NCBI GenBank assembly: GCA_028752905.1
Contig: JAQNBH010000010.1
Coordinates: forward strand, 20,084,422-20,148,421
Direction: 5' to 3'
Length of the DNA stretch: 64,000 nt
Origin: Cladorhizidae sp. MBARI D1340-BT2
Taxonomy: Eukaryota; Porifera; Demospongiae; Poecilosclerida; Cladorhizidae
Below, in pieces: positions 1 through 10,439 of the stretch. The translations under genes and the position numbers were made by a program. Position 1 is the first letter of the stretch, and each line of letters starts with the position of its first letter. The notes beneath the pieces are model-generated. The model had not been told where the DNA came from and did not search any database. It saw only the letters and a list, made by a program, of their open reading frames with translations.

Positions 1-79
1 ATCAAGAGGTAATCTGTTGATTAAAATCACTGTACTGAGTGCATCATTCCAAAGTGCTATACAATACTCAATAATCTAA

Positions 80-205
80 AGGCTGGTTCACAATAGATGC
101 AACGCTTGCATGGCGACGATTGCAACACGACACGTCGATTGTGAACATGAGGTTGCATCGCAATGCGACGCATTGCATCGTGTTGCATCCCATACGAGGG
201 ACAGG
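80..205. mobile_element. PIF/Harbinger-like terminal fragment
   Basis: The motif AGGCTGGTTCACAAT follows a TAA triplet at 77-79. It matches the ends of the complete Harbinger-type element at 33278-33973 (AGGCGGGTTCACA / TGTGAACCAGCCT). A weaker inverted partner, ATTGTGAAC, lies near 135-145, followed by palindromic GCATCG/CGATGC runs. No coding sequence remains. It is most likely a solo end or a very short deleted derivative. Confidence 0.5.
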
Positions 206-227
206 ACAATTTTTTATTTAAAAAACA

Positions 228-530
228 ATAACTTGTGGTTACCACATTATAGCTCCATAGATTATGTAAACTTCATGGTATGGCCTTGTCAAAAGATAGG
301 TCTCTCTATGTCTCTTTTGATACTAAAATATTTTTCATAGGTATAACGATAGCCAAGTTACAGGAGCTAAAGTGGGGGTACCTCAAAACCTGAATGCCTG
401 TGGCTCTGCATAAATATCTCCAGATTGCGAATTCAAATTAGCATGTGGCCTCTACTCTACGCAATGAGTGTTTTCATTAGGTGCTAAAACGTAAGTACTC
501 GGTCAAGCGCGCGGGTGGCGGGAAAAATTT
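228..530 (+). repeat. Foldback repeat family, copy A (left half)
   Basis: This is one of at least eight dispersed copies of a family recognisable by GTGGTTACCACTTTATAG, then AGCTCCATAGATT, CAAAAGATAGGTCTCTCT and AAATATCTCCAGATTG, ending near a GCGCGGGTGGCG block. The copy at 49339-49769 shows that a complete unit is a foldback of two inverted halves. Here only the left half is clear. No ORF is supported. Confidence 0.75.
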
Positions 531-559
531 CCCCTGAAAACACTCCCCAACTAGTAATC

Positions 560-1180
560 AGGTAAGCAGGGAGCTAAAGCTTGTCTTCCTGGGCACCAGT
601 GTGTGCCTCTCCATGGTGCATGTGGATCCAAGTGGAGGATCCGGCACATGAATGGTAGACATGAAGTATATACTGCTCATGTCTACTGTCTACTCAGACA
701 GCAGCAAGTAGGGGGCATTGGAGCCAAAGTCCATGACCATTGGTTGCTGTTTGTGACCTTTGTTAGCAATTCTTTGGGAAACCCTGCCCTGTTAGGACAG
801 GCTGTTCCACAGGCATGGATGCCTGAACCTGAACACTTCCCTATTTAGCATTTATTATGCATGGATATATACACATGGCATTGGTATTCTATTTGATGCC
901 TCTCTTACATGACACTGGCCTAGTACAGTAAGCTCTAAGTATGAAGTATGGATCATCTTTTGCATTGACACAGTCTATAGTTTCCAACATACATGTTTTG
1001 AGCAGACAGTTGATAAGTTTCAATAGTTCGTGTGGACAATCTATGAGTTGCTTGCTCAATGTGTGGACCAGTATTAGTGTGGGCAATCTGTGAATTGTTC
1101 AAATCCTGGTTTGCTCATAACATGTAATATATCAAAATGTTGCCTCATGAAACTACAGTCATTTTATTGTATTTTTAGAT
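560..1180. other. No gene recognised
   Basis: The stretch between the foldback copy and the first Ginger1-like exon has short open frames only. The N-terminal HH part expected before the integrase zinc-finger cysteines is not recognisable here, so the 5' end of the transposase gene is either diverged or lost. Confidence 0.4.
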
Positions 1181-1181
1181 A

Positions 1182-3420
1182 TCCACTTGTCAACGGTGCC
1201 AAAAATTGATTAAGACCATTGCAACAGAGTTACATCCTATCAAAGTTTCCAACAGGTCACTGATTTTATACTGCATGTCCCATGCAAATCACATGTTATT
1301 ATAATATGCTTAAACTCCCTTCATCTGCACACCCCACATCTGGGAACGTCTGTCTACTAGGCACCTGCACATTGCACAATCAAGTCATGTGTATCACGTG
1401 GTCATAAAAAAAAAATTCTTGTGAAGTAATGGCATGACATTGCAGCTCGGATGAGACAGGAATCACTGAGGCAAATACCATAATTTCTATTTAAAATAAC
1501 TGTGTTCATGTTGTTTTCGGTCATTGCACATGTACACTGCATGTACAAAATTCAAGGCAAATCATCAATAATGGGGGAAATGTGGGGGTATTCCCAGATG
1601 TGACTGTTTCTGAATTATGGGCAGTGCCCATCCAGATAAGAGGAGTTTGAGTATAATAAACTGTTTTTTTGTTGTATTTATATTAAAGATGGGAGACTCT
1701 GGGCATTGACCTGATTGGCCCATTTGCAGCTACCGATAAAGGCCACAGATATGTCTGCACTGTGTCTGACCTTTTCACAAAGTATATAGGTGTTTGCTCG
1801 TCCCATTAAGTCAAAGTGTGCTGCAGATGTTGCTAAAGTGATACTTGAGCTCATCTACAGTTATAGTCCTCCACGGAAAAATGTTCATGGACCAGGGCCG
1901 TGAATTTATTAACCAGGTTAGTGACAAGTCTTAAATATTTTTAACATTCAAGATGCATAATAAATGCGAAATAAGAATTCAATTCAGGATTTCTCAATGT
2001 TAGATTTTAGTTAGCAGATGTGGTCAGACAACTCATCTCTTCTCCATAACTACTATGCAGATAGCTTCTTTTTATAGTGAATGTTATTAGTAACATAGTT
2101 TAGTGTGCATTATACTTGGTAGCTGTTTTGCTTTTCCAACTCGGGTAAATGATTTCATCTCTGTTGCCTTTGGTGTGAAGCGAATGATGCGTTCTGCATA
2201 CCATCCAGAAACAAATGGCCAGGATGAGCGCACAAACCAGACACTTAAGAGGGCAATGTCCAAATACACAAATGACAGCCAAACTAACTGGAACAAAATT
2301 TAATAAGTTACTATATTTGAAGCTAGCATGCATCAATGGTGGTCAGTGTATCTTTTGTAACAGCTTGCTATTACTGGATGGATTTTGTAATCCATCCTAT
2401 GAACTAGAGTTCCAATATAGCTGTTGGTTGGTGTATAGGCTTACTATGTATGTATATACATGTCTTTGGTCCTTCTCATTTTGTTGATATCTTAGATTTG
2501 TGCACTTATGGCATCAACACTAGCATACATTCATCAACAAAACAGCAGCACTTTGTACTGCTTGGGGTGCCATAGCAGAACATGATTGTGAAGAAGAGTT
2601 ACAGTATGTGAATATACGCACTGACATGTCTCCTGAAGAGATTAAAACAGACTTGGAAGATCGTGTAGCAAAGGTAAAGATTGTCTAGTGGCAGACTATA
2701 ATTAACGAAATATGATTTAGAAACTAATTCGCTGTGCATATTTTAATTGTGAATGAAATTATTGGCAGTTTTCATATTGATGTATGTAAAATGATCCACA
2801 GCAACTCTTTTTATTATACTTCTGTATTCACTTGGGTACAGGCCCTGGATGAACAGGTACAGGTCCTGGATGGACAGGTATGAGAAGAAGTCAAGGTCAA
2901 GCACAAGTTGTATTTTGATGCCAAGCAAAAGAAAGGCTTAAAACGCTTCCAGTTTGCAATAGATATGCTTAGGGTGATGATTGATGTGACCAAAATTAAG
3001 TTATTTATGGTGCTATATACTGCTCTTGTGTGACATACAGAGAGGAAGGGCAGTTAATTGTTGAGTAGAAATCAGTTTCAATAAATGACATCTTGCATAG
3101 AACTTTATATTTCCAATCCATTTTACGTTTTTAATAAATTGCAGACATAAGTTTTGGCTTGAAGATATGCACATGTTTGTTGTTTGCTGTAGGTGACCAT
3201 GCCTTGAAGAGAAATGTACGAAAATCATCAAGGAAAGGTGACAGGTTATCACAAGACTGGTTGGGGCCTTACGAAATAACTGACATCACTTCTATGGGCC
3301 TCTGCACGTTGCAGGATGGTAATGGCAATGCCATGAAAAGCAAGGTAAATTCAGGACACCTAAAGCCTTACTTGACCCGTAGTATACCAGGTCATGAAAC
3401 CTTGCTTCAAGACAATCTTG
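1182..3420 (+). pseudogene. Integrase (DDE) part of Ginger1-like transposase
   Basis: Block 1182-1253 follows a TTTTTAG acceptor and reads STCQRCQK...ELHPIKV, the second half of the integrase HHCC zinc finger. Block 1688-1918 starts WETLGIDLIGPF (first catalytic Asp) and reaches MDQGREFINQ (second Asp) just before a CAG|GTTAGT donor. Block 2122-2302 has AYHPETNGQDERTNQTLK, where the Glu of QDER is the third catalytic residue. Blocks 2520-2672 (donor AAG|GTAAAG) and about 2840-2990 are linker, the second with a TGA in frame. Block 3192-3420 has SRKGDRLS..WLGPYEI, the GPY/F module. Two single-base shifts interrupt the core. The family joins transposon ends to target DNA in the nucleus; this copy cannot make a full protein. 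Confidence 0.82.
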
Positions 3421-3714
3421 TAGGTGATGTGTCCCAACAAATACACCACACCAAGGTTTGCTGTGCACTGCCTCTTCCTTGGTGGACTCTTCTCTGCAAT
3501 ATTCATGGCCAGATTCACAGTGGCTTCCTCGATAATAGAATCACAATCAAAGTCACAAGCCAGGTATTGTAGGTCAGAGGGAGGGAGGGGTAAGCTTGTC
3601 TGCAAGCTTCATAGCCACTCTCAGTTGTAGGCAACTCTTAGCGTACATCCCAACAAACCCTGTACTGAGAAACAGAGCACAATCATTCTACCTCCAGTCC
3701 AACCACCCACACTG

Positions 3715-4607
3715 TTGGACCAGGACCCAATGACAACCAGAAAAGATGTGCATTTCCATGGAATCTTCACAGACCGAGACAGATTGTTTTGTGACTGGTG
3801 CAATGCAGACTGTACTGGCATATGCCTACCGTGCCAACAGGTTGTCAGCTGCAGAGAGTTACCCAGAGACTTTCTCATAACTCTCCAATCTGGATCATGG
3901 TTAGAGGACACCCACATAAATGAAGCACAGGCCCTACTTCATGTACAGTTTCCAAAGATGGGTGGCCTTCAGCCAGTTCAATATGTGGCACCAGGGAGTG
4001 GAGGCTCACTTACTGGAACTCCAGTAGAGAATTATGTGCAGATCATGAATATACTGGCGGCCACTGGGTTTGTGCATCAAATGTAGGAATCCAAGGGCAC
4101 AGTGTTGGTATATGACAGCCTCCCTATCAGAACCAGTAAGTCATTGTGTTTAAACTATGTCAACTAAAATCCATGTGATTTTTAAAAATTGTTTGACATG
4201 TTTCTTCAAGTCGGATGAATGGAATTGAGGACTAGAGGACTATGTCAGTAATATTTGATATTACACCTTAATACATGCCTAATGCTTTATCTTATCATTG
4301 ATGCAGAATTAGATCGCTGAAAAGCCATGCCTGGATGGAGCATTATGCTGGAACCTACCTTATCATTGAGAAACCAAAAATACAGAGACAAGCTGGAGGC
4401 AATGATTGTGGGTTATTTGCTATTGCAGCTCTATGCAGTCGGATTAATCCATCACTCGTCACCTTTGACCAGAGCAAGATGCGACACCATCTATATAGCA
4501 ATGTCCTTCCAAAAACGAATATTACTACCTTTCGCATTGAAAGGTCTGAGACGGATTGTGACGTACAAGAGGTTGGACGAAAGAATACCACTTATCTGCA
4601 TATGTAG
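3715..4607 (+). pseudogene. Ulp1/C48-type cysteine protease domain of the transposase
   Basis: The first block reads SWLEDTHINEAQALLHVQFP and GGLQPV, the usual N-terminal part of a C48 fold. It then has a catalytic His in HW (codon 4062-4064) and, after a frameshift, a catalytic Asp in VYDSL (codon 4114-4116). A donor at about 4134 (CCA|GTAAGT) leads to a second block from about 4318 with QAGGNDCGLFAIA. This gives the oxyanion Gln (codon 4389-4391) and the nucleophile Cys (codon 4407-4409). All four active-site residues survive although the reading frame does not. C48 enzymes cleave SUMO-like modifiers; the role inside Ginger1 transposases is unknown. Confidence 0.85.
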
Positions 4608-4755
4608 GCAGCCCCATGACCCTGCCCTTACAGTTGCACAGTGCTGTTCATGTAAGGAATGGTTCCATCAATCTTTTGCTAACATTCCTTCATCAGTCAT
4701 TGCAAACTTACATGAAGAATGGAATTGCCAGCAATGCAAAGACAGAAGCCTGTAA
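4545..4755 (+). pseudogene. C-terminal PHD finger of the transposase
   Basis: In the frame +1 relative to the protease, the sequence reads LICICRQPHDPALTVAQC, then CSCKEWFHQSFANIP, then EEWNCQQCKD and a stop at 4753-4755. This is a C-x-C ... C-x2-C ... WFH ... W-x-C-x2-C pattern typical of a PHD zinc finger. The Cys normally three residues after the zinc-binding His is Phe (HQSF), so one zinc ligand is missing. The frame change from the protease is a single-base shift near 4550. PHD fingers read histone tails, which would suit a targeting module. Confidence 0.78.
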
Positions 4756-6100
4756 AATATTAAGAGTAATCAATCAGCTTGTCAACGAATATATAATGTA
4801 GTGCATCTCTTAAATTGTGAAATATATTGTGAGTTATTTGGCAAGATATGAAATTCATGGTCAGTTGTCAATGAGATAGAATTTGTTTTCCTATTATATA
4901 TACCACAACACTTGATGAAATGGGAGTAATGTGATGGGTGCGATAGCATGCCATAATAGTTAACTAAAAGCTATATTGCTAATTCACACTTAGTATTAAA
5001 AAGAGAAGAGAAAACAATTCAAGTGAAATTAGAATATCTAACAAGCCGATGAAACGGAAATGAATGAGGGTCATGGGTCAGCAAGGTACCCACCCCACTT
5101 TGGGCATATATATAGTCCCACAGCAAGGGCAACAGTAGGTAAGGATAGTAATAAAAGTATATTTAATATAATATAATATATAGTGTGGAGAGAGAACTGA
5201 TGGGCAGAACTGACTATATAATTATATACTCTGCTCATCTTTAGCTCTGAACATCACACGGGAGCATACCATTGCCACATTCCCACCATCATCAAATAAA
5301 CCATAATTTTATGCTAAGAGCTTGTATATACAGAATTCCAAAACCCACGCAGGGTCTTATGGAGTGAGTGACCAAGGGCCCCAATTTCCATAGTCATAAG
5401 ACCCTGCATCTATGCAATCATTGATGCAATAATTGATCATTGTGTTTCTCACTCTTTCTACATAGCTAACGCCTGCTAATTATATATAAAGATTGAATTC
5501 CCACAGAATTCTGTACTGATAATCAACCATGCCTTATTCTAATAATTATAGAAGATGTAGATATAAGTGTAGTGAAGATTGTGCACTTCGTGTTGTACTG
5601 TGGGGAGTTTGCTGGTGATTGAGGAAGTTTATTGGATATGGTCGAGATTGAAGGGTCGAGAAGTGGGTGGTAGAATGGAGAAATGAATTGGGTAGGTGAG
5701 TATATAGCAGGGGTGAAGGAAGAGGTGTTGGGTATGGTAGACCAAATTGTAATTGTGTGTTCAAGTGGTGGGAGAAGAGGAAAATATTTTTAGCACCTAG
5801 GGTCCCATGACCTTATGTCTTTGGCACCTACCCCGCCATCCCAAAACAAACACTGTTGTAATAAGTTAATTCATGCTTTTTCTTCAGTATAATTATAGTC
5901 AGTCATTTATTGTTTGTATGTACTTAGTAATGGCGGCTAAACAGATCAATTAAATTCTATATTTGGTATTTTTGTAACTTATAATTAATTTTTATTATTT
6001 TATGTTGTTATTTTATTGTTGGTTAGTATATATGTATTTCTTTAAAAAAAAAGTAATTACAATATAACTTTTTTATTTTAAAAGCACATTTAAAAAAACT
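4756..6100. other. AT-rich non-coding stretch
   Basis: There is no convincing ORF or domain. The stretch is AT-rich with TATA-type runs near 5165-5230 and 5990-6090. Part of it must be the 3' flank of the Ginger1-like element. I could not identify a matching inverted repeat for its left side. Confidence 0.5.
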
Positions 6101-6103
6101 ACA

Positions 6104-6825
6104 TAGTTATCGAATAAGTTCAGTGTAGCCCTTATTAACCCTACCACAGATACTGCGTAGCTTACTGCCGTTGTCTGTTGGCAGAACCATCTCCTGGGGA
6201 GTAATTTTGGCAAGTGCGAGTAATATGGCACTTCCGGAAATAAAGATTTGCCCACGCGCATTGGATGAAGTGCGGCAGTGCGGGTAATATGGTAATATGG
6301 CATGCCATATTACTCGCGGGATGGAAGGAAATGATTTAATGTTGCTATTGCTGAGCCTGTTAAGGCCATCACATATATAATACAGCACAGTGTGAAACTA
6401 TTTAGTAACTAACCTAATAACAATCTATTTTAAAAAGAAGTCAACAGTACTTAATTAATACAATTATCCACAATATTAAGTTACGAGTGTCCCACTGCTC
6501 AGGAAGGGGGGGACAGGAGTGGACCAAAGATCATTCCTCAGCTCACCATACAACAATTCCTTTCTCCTCTGCCACCACTTCCCTACCCAAAACATAACAC
6601 ACTCGAGGAAATTAAGATTTGGGCATGCGCAGTGGGTGAAGTGTAGCAGTGCAAGTAATATGGCATGACACCGTATTCTTCGCACTTCTCATATTCCTCA
6701 CACTTGCCAAATTACTCTGCAGAAGATGATTCTGCCACTTGATTGACGGTACTAAAACAGCATTAAGCTACAAAGTATCTGTGGTAGGGTCTGTAGGGGC
6801 CACACTGGACTTGTTCGGTAACTAT
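6104..6825. mobile_element. Inverted-repeat (foldback) element with about 150-bp arms
   Basis: The left arm (from ATAGTTATCGAATAAGTTCA through CCCTACCACAGATACT to GGCAGAACCATCTCCT and TTTTGGCAAGTGCGA) recurs in reverse complement at the right (TGAACAAG-like, AGTATCTGTGGTAGGGT, GATTCTGCCAC, CACTTGCCAAATTACT). The interior also holds two diverged copies of a GAAATTAAGATTTG...GCGCA...GTGAAGTG block at about 6236-6290 and 6607-6660. There is no transposase. It behaves like a non-autonomous MITE or foldback; its superfamily is unknown. Confidence 0.7.
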
Positions 6826-6887
6826 TGCAGTCGTTTTGTTATACTTTTAAGGATGACGTAACCATAAACTAGTAAGTGTTAATTTTT

Positions 6888-7186
6888 TGTGTGGTTACCA
6901 CTTTATAGCTCCATAGATTCTGCAAACTTCATGGTATGGAAAACGTCATGGTATGGACTTCATGCATAGCTCAAAAGATAGGTCTCTCTGTGCGCTCTCT
7001 TTAGATATTTCATAGGTTTAACTATACGCAAGTTACTGGAGCTAAAGTGGAGGTCTGAGTGCCTCATTTCTCTGCAATAAATATCTCCAGATAGCCAACT
7101 GTTAAAGAGCTGAAATTAAGTTTTAGCACCTAATGAAAAAAAGTCTTTGTATACAGTAGGCTTTCTGGTTCTAATTTCAGCTCTCT
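6888..7186 (+). repeat. Foldback repeat family, copy B
   Basis: Same family as the copy at 228-530: GTGGTTACCACTTTATAGCT, CAAAAGATAGGTCTCTCT, ATAAATATCTCCAGAT. It then joins part of the inverted half (TTTTAGCACCTAATGAAA ... CTAATTTCAGCTCTCT), so it keeps the centre of the foldback. It ends just before the Penelope-like fragment. Confidence 0.75.
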
Positions 7187-7277
7187 GCACAGGTCCAAGA
7201 AGTCTTAGGACCATGGGCTCTTGGTCACTCATCAGAATCCTGCACAAGCTCTTGAAGCATCAAATAATGGTTTATTT

Positions 7278-7652
7278 GATGGTGTTAAGTGAAGACATCA
7301 GGAGGGTCTGCAACATCAAAGTCGTCTTCAGATCGGGAAGAACTCTGAGGACACGACTGAGCAGAGTGAAGGATGTTTTACCAGCTAATATGCACTCATG
7401 TGTTTGTACCGCATCCCTCGTAGTTGTAGGAAATAATATATAGATAGGGGAGACCATCAGAAGACTGGAGACCAGAGCAAAAGAACATCAAGATGCCTGT
7501 AGAAAGTGTAATAAAGAGAAGTCTGCAATTGCTGAGCATGCATGGGATAATGGACATCCTATTTTGTGGGAGGAAGCCACCATCTTGGACCAGGAACAGA
7601 AGGAACTGCTAGTGAAGGAGGCGTTGCACATCAGCCTCCACAGAGTAGTGCT
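7278..7652 (+). mobile_element. Penelope-like element, 3' fragment with GIY-YIG endonuclease
   Basis: Plus-strand reading gives SEDIRRVCNIKVVFRSGRTL and RTRLSRVKDVLPA, the linker that follows the reverse transcriptase in Penelope-like elements. Next come a shifted YRIPCSC-like stretch, YIGET-type residues near 7438-7460, RRLETRAKEHQDACRKC, EKSAIAEHAWDNGHP and LWEEATILDQ. These match the GIY-YIG nuclease order (GIY...YIG, Arg, Glu-His, His). At least one frameshift near 7400 breaks it. The reverse transcriptase is absent. The fragment stops where minus-strand LRR coding begins, as expected for a 5'-truncated insertion into an older gene. Confidence 0.72.
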
Positions 7653-7654
7653 AG

Positions 7655-8945
7655 AGTTTATGGCCCCTGCTAGAGCACGTGCCCCATCAGCACCAATCAT
7701 GTTCACTGGGAGGCTCATTGTGTGTAGAGTAGTGGTAGAGTTCAGGGCCACAGCTAGAGCACGTGCTCCATCAGCAACAATCTTGTTCCCCGAGAGGTTC
7801 AGTGTGTGTATGCACTTTAGCTTGTTTTGCTAGTTTCCCTCTGGAGCACTACCACATCATCATTATGTAGGTCACACCTACTCATAGCTAGCTCTGTAAC
7901 AGGGTGTGAAGTAGTGGAGATGGCATAGCCCACGGCAGTCAAGTCGGCAGGTGTGAGGGTGTAGCGAGTACAGCTAACAGCACCAGTGTCTCCCTTTATA
8001 GTGTAGACACTATAGCTAAGAGCATCAGTGTCTCCCTGTATAGCATGATCACAGACTATCTCTTGTTTAGACTCCAGTGCACATTGAACTCTATGCAGAG
8101 GATCTATGAAGCTCATGATGAGTTGTAGTTGAGCTAGTTGACCTTCAAACTCCACCTGCCACTGTGGAATTTCCAAACCACCTTCATGTGTTCCTTGCTT
8201 GCATGCGAGTTGATTATCTCTTCATCATTAAGATACTCCTGGAGTGTGAGGTGAAGGAAACTGAATGTGTTGTCGTATCTATAGTCATAAGCTGTGTTGT
8301 TGATGGCCTGGATGGTAACCAGGCCAAGGAAAGGTGTGTGATCAGGATCAGTGTCATGAGAGAGGGGCACTTCAGTCCTGTCCTGCTGAATGACTTGCTT
8401 ACGCTCAATGGTCATGTCATATGCAAGGCGGCAGACGTTTCTGAAATAGTCCTTGTTCTCTCCACGAAGATCTTCCAGTGAGCAATTAAAAAAAAAAATT
8501 TTATTGGTGCATCTTAGCTGGCGTATGACGGTATATCTGGTGAAGTGCTCATATACTTTAGTCTCTGCCACTGGAATATTCCCTTGCTCTTGAGAGAGCT
8601 AGCCAGCAAATCATTGCCGCATGCAGTAGCAGGTAACACATATGCATGATGTTGAGGTGGGATTGTAAGTACTTTACCAGATTTGATGCATCGGTTGTGA
8701 ATGGGAACTTGTCGAAGTATTCGAATATTTGCTCTCTTGTGAAGCCGAGCACTTCAATCTGTTGTGTTACAAGATATTCCTCGCAAAGTGTTGCAGTGGC
8801 CACAGGGTGCAAGGCCACGATCACCATAGAGTTGGGCACATATTCCTTGTCTATCAGGTTGTAGATGACTGACTTGCTTGCATCTTGAAGCTTGTACTCA
8901 TCTAGGCCATCAATGATGAAGCACATTCCCTTGCCGCTTATCAAG
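7655..8945 (-). pseudogene. NACHT-LRR (NLR) receptor gene remnant
   Basis: Reading minus from 8945: GKGMCFIIDGLDEY is a NACHT Walker B. It is followed by the sensor/helical region, with EVLGFTREQIFEYF, then (8571-8134) YEHFTRYTVIRQLR, SLEDLRGENKDYF and FSFLHLTLQEYLND, the winged-helix/NACHT C-terminal part. After another shift (8176-7817) comes LTPADLTAVGYAIS, and at about 7810-7655 two 28-residue LRR units with GADGARALAGAIN and STTTLHTMSLP. Walker A and the N-terminal effector region are missing: the frame ends at 8945 and a minisatellite begins at 8988. Frameshifts near 8565 and 8160 mean no intact product. NLRs are intracellular immune sensors and are numerous in some sponges and cnidarians. 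Confidence 0.82.
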
Positions 8946-8987
8946 GTCTACTTCTTTGCCCAGATAGAAGGTGGTCAGGATTCTGGT

Positions 8988-9885
8988 GCTCACTGAGAGA
9001 GTCACCAATACAGTCACTTCTCACTGAGAGAGTCACCAACACAGTCACTGCTCAATGAGAGAGTCACCAACAAAGTCACTTCTCACTGAGAGAGTCACCA
9101 ACACAGTCACTGCTGAATGAGAGAGTCACCAACACAGTCAGTGCTCAATGAGAGAGTCACCAACACAGTCACTGCTCACTGAGAGAGTCACCAACACAGT
9201 TAGTGCTCAATGAGAGAGTCACCAATACAGTCACTGCTCACTGAGAGAGTCACCAATACAGTCACTGCTCACTGAGAGAGTCACCAATACAGTCACAGCT
9301 CACTGAGAGAGTCACCAACACAGTCACTGCTCAATGAGAGAGTCACCAACACAGTCAGTGCTCAATGAGAGAGTCACCAACACAGTCACTGCTCACTGAC
9401 AGAGTCACCAACACGGTCACTGCTCAATGAGAGAGTCACCAATACAGTCACTTCTCGCTGAGAGAGTCACCAACACAGTCACTGCTCACTGAGAGAGTCA
9501 CCAATACAGTCACTTCTCAAGAGTCACCAACACAGTCACTGCTCAATGAGAGAGTCACCAATACAGTCACTGCTCAATGAGAGAGTCACCAATACAGTCA
9601 CTTCTCAATGAGAGAGTCACCAACACAGTCACTGCTCAATGAGAGAGTCACCAATACAGTCACTGCTCAATGAGAGAGTCACCAACACAGTCACTGCTCA
9701 ATGAGAGAGTCACCAATACAGTCACTGCTCAATGAGAGAGTCACCAATACAGTCACTTCTCAATGAGAGAGTCACCAACACAGTCACTGCTCAATGAGAG
9801 AGTCACCAATACAGTCACTGCTCAATGAGAGAGTCACCAATACAGTCACTTCTCACTGGGAGAGTCACCAATACAGTCACCCCAC
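8988..9885. repeat. 31-bp minisatellite
   Basis: About 29 units of GAGAGAGTCACCAACACAGT plus CACTGCTCAAT, with C/T variation at CAACA/CAATA and G/T at CTGCT/CTTCT. It lies immediately beyond the truncated NACHT coding region and may mark the breakpoint that removed the NLR 5' part. Confidence 0.95.
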
Positions 9886-9965
9886 ATGCTCTTACTAGCT
9901 GACATGTCACTCATGGGATGAGATAACTGGTGGCCTTCGTCAGCAATAATGAGATGCTAAAACTC

Positions 9966-10435
9966 GTGTTAGTGTGGGAGGTGCTCGTAAGTGAGTACAG
10001 GAGGTGCTGGTGAGTGCGTGAGTGCAGGAGGCGCTGGTGAGGAGGTACTGGTGAGTGAGTGAATGGAGGAGGTGCTGATGAGTGAGTGAGTAGAGGATGT
10101 GCTGGTGAGTTAGTGAGTGGAGGAAATGCTGATGAGTGAGTGAGTGGAGGAGGTGCTGGTGAGTGAGTGAGTGGAGGAGTTGCTGGTGAGTGAGTGAGTA
10201 AGTGAAGGTGGTGCTGGTGAGTGAGTGAGTGGAGGAGGTGCTGGTGAGTGAGTGGAGGAGGTGCTGGTGAGTGAGTGAGTGGAGGAGGTACTGGTGAGTG
10301 AGTGAGTGGAGAAGGTGCTGGTGAATGAGTGAGTGGAGGAGGTGCTGGTGAGTGAGTGGAGGAGGTGCTGGTGAATGAGTGAGTGGAGGAGGTACTGGTG
10401 AGTGAGTGAGTGGAGGAGGTGCTGGTGAATATAAA
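9966..10435. repeat. 27-bp GT-rich minisatellite
   Basis: About 17 units built on GGTGCTGGTGAGTGAGTGAG plus TGGAGGA. One minus-strand frame stays open through it and gives a Thr/Ser/Pro/His-rich string; that is a by-product of the repeat, not a supported protein. Confidence 0.93.
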
Positions 10436-10439
10436 GCAG

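Larger units (their letters stand above)
1182..4755 (+). mobile_element. Ginger1-type DNA transposon, decayed transposase gene
   Basis: The domain order is a CxxC zinc-binding remnant, DDE integrase core, GPY/F module, Ulp1-type cysteine protease, then PHD finger. It is spread over about eight exon-like blocks separated by GT...AG gaps. Gypsy-like integrase with GPY/F followed by a C-terminal Ulp1 (or OTU) protease is the published hallmark of Ginger1 cut-and-paste transposons. No gag, protease, reverse transcriptase or LTR is seen, which argues against a gypsy retroelement. Frameshifts near 1790, 1877, 4093 and 4550 and an in-frame stop near 2883 show the copy is dead. The terminal inverted repeats of 40-270 bp expected for Ginger1 were not found by eye, so the outer limits are those of the coding blocks. 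A domesticated host gene is unlikely given the breaks. Confidence 0.82.

Noticed and set aside
1688..3420. Gypsy/Ty3 retrotransposon or retrovirus-like integrase
   Set aside because: No LTR, gag, protease or reverse transcriptase is found, and the integrase is followed by an Ulp1 domain as in Ginger1 DNA transposons.
7564..7833. 89-codon plus-strand frame as a single protein
   Set aside because: Its first third is the Penelope-like GIY-YIG tail; the rest is the antisense of NLR leucine-rich repeats.
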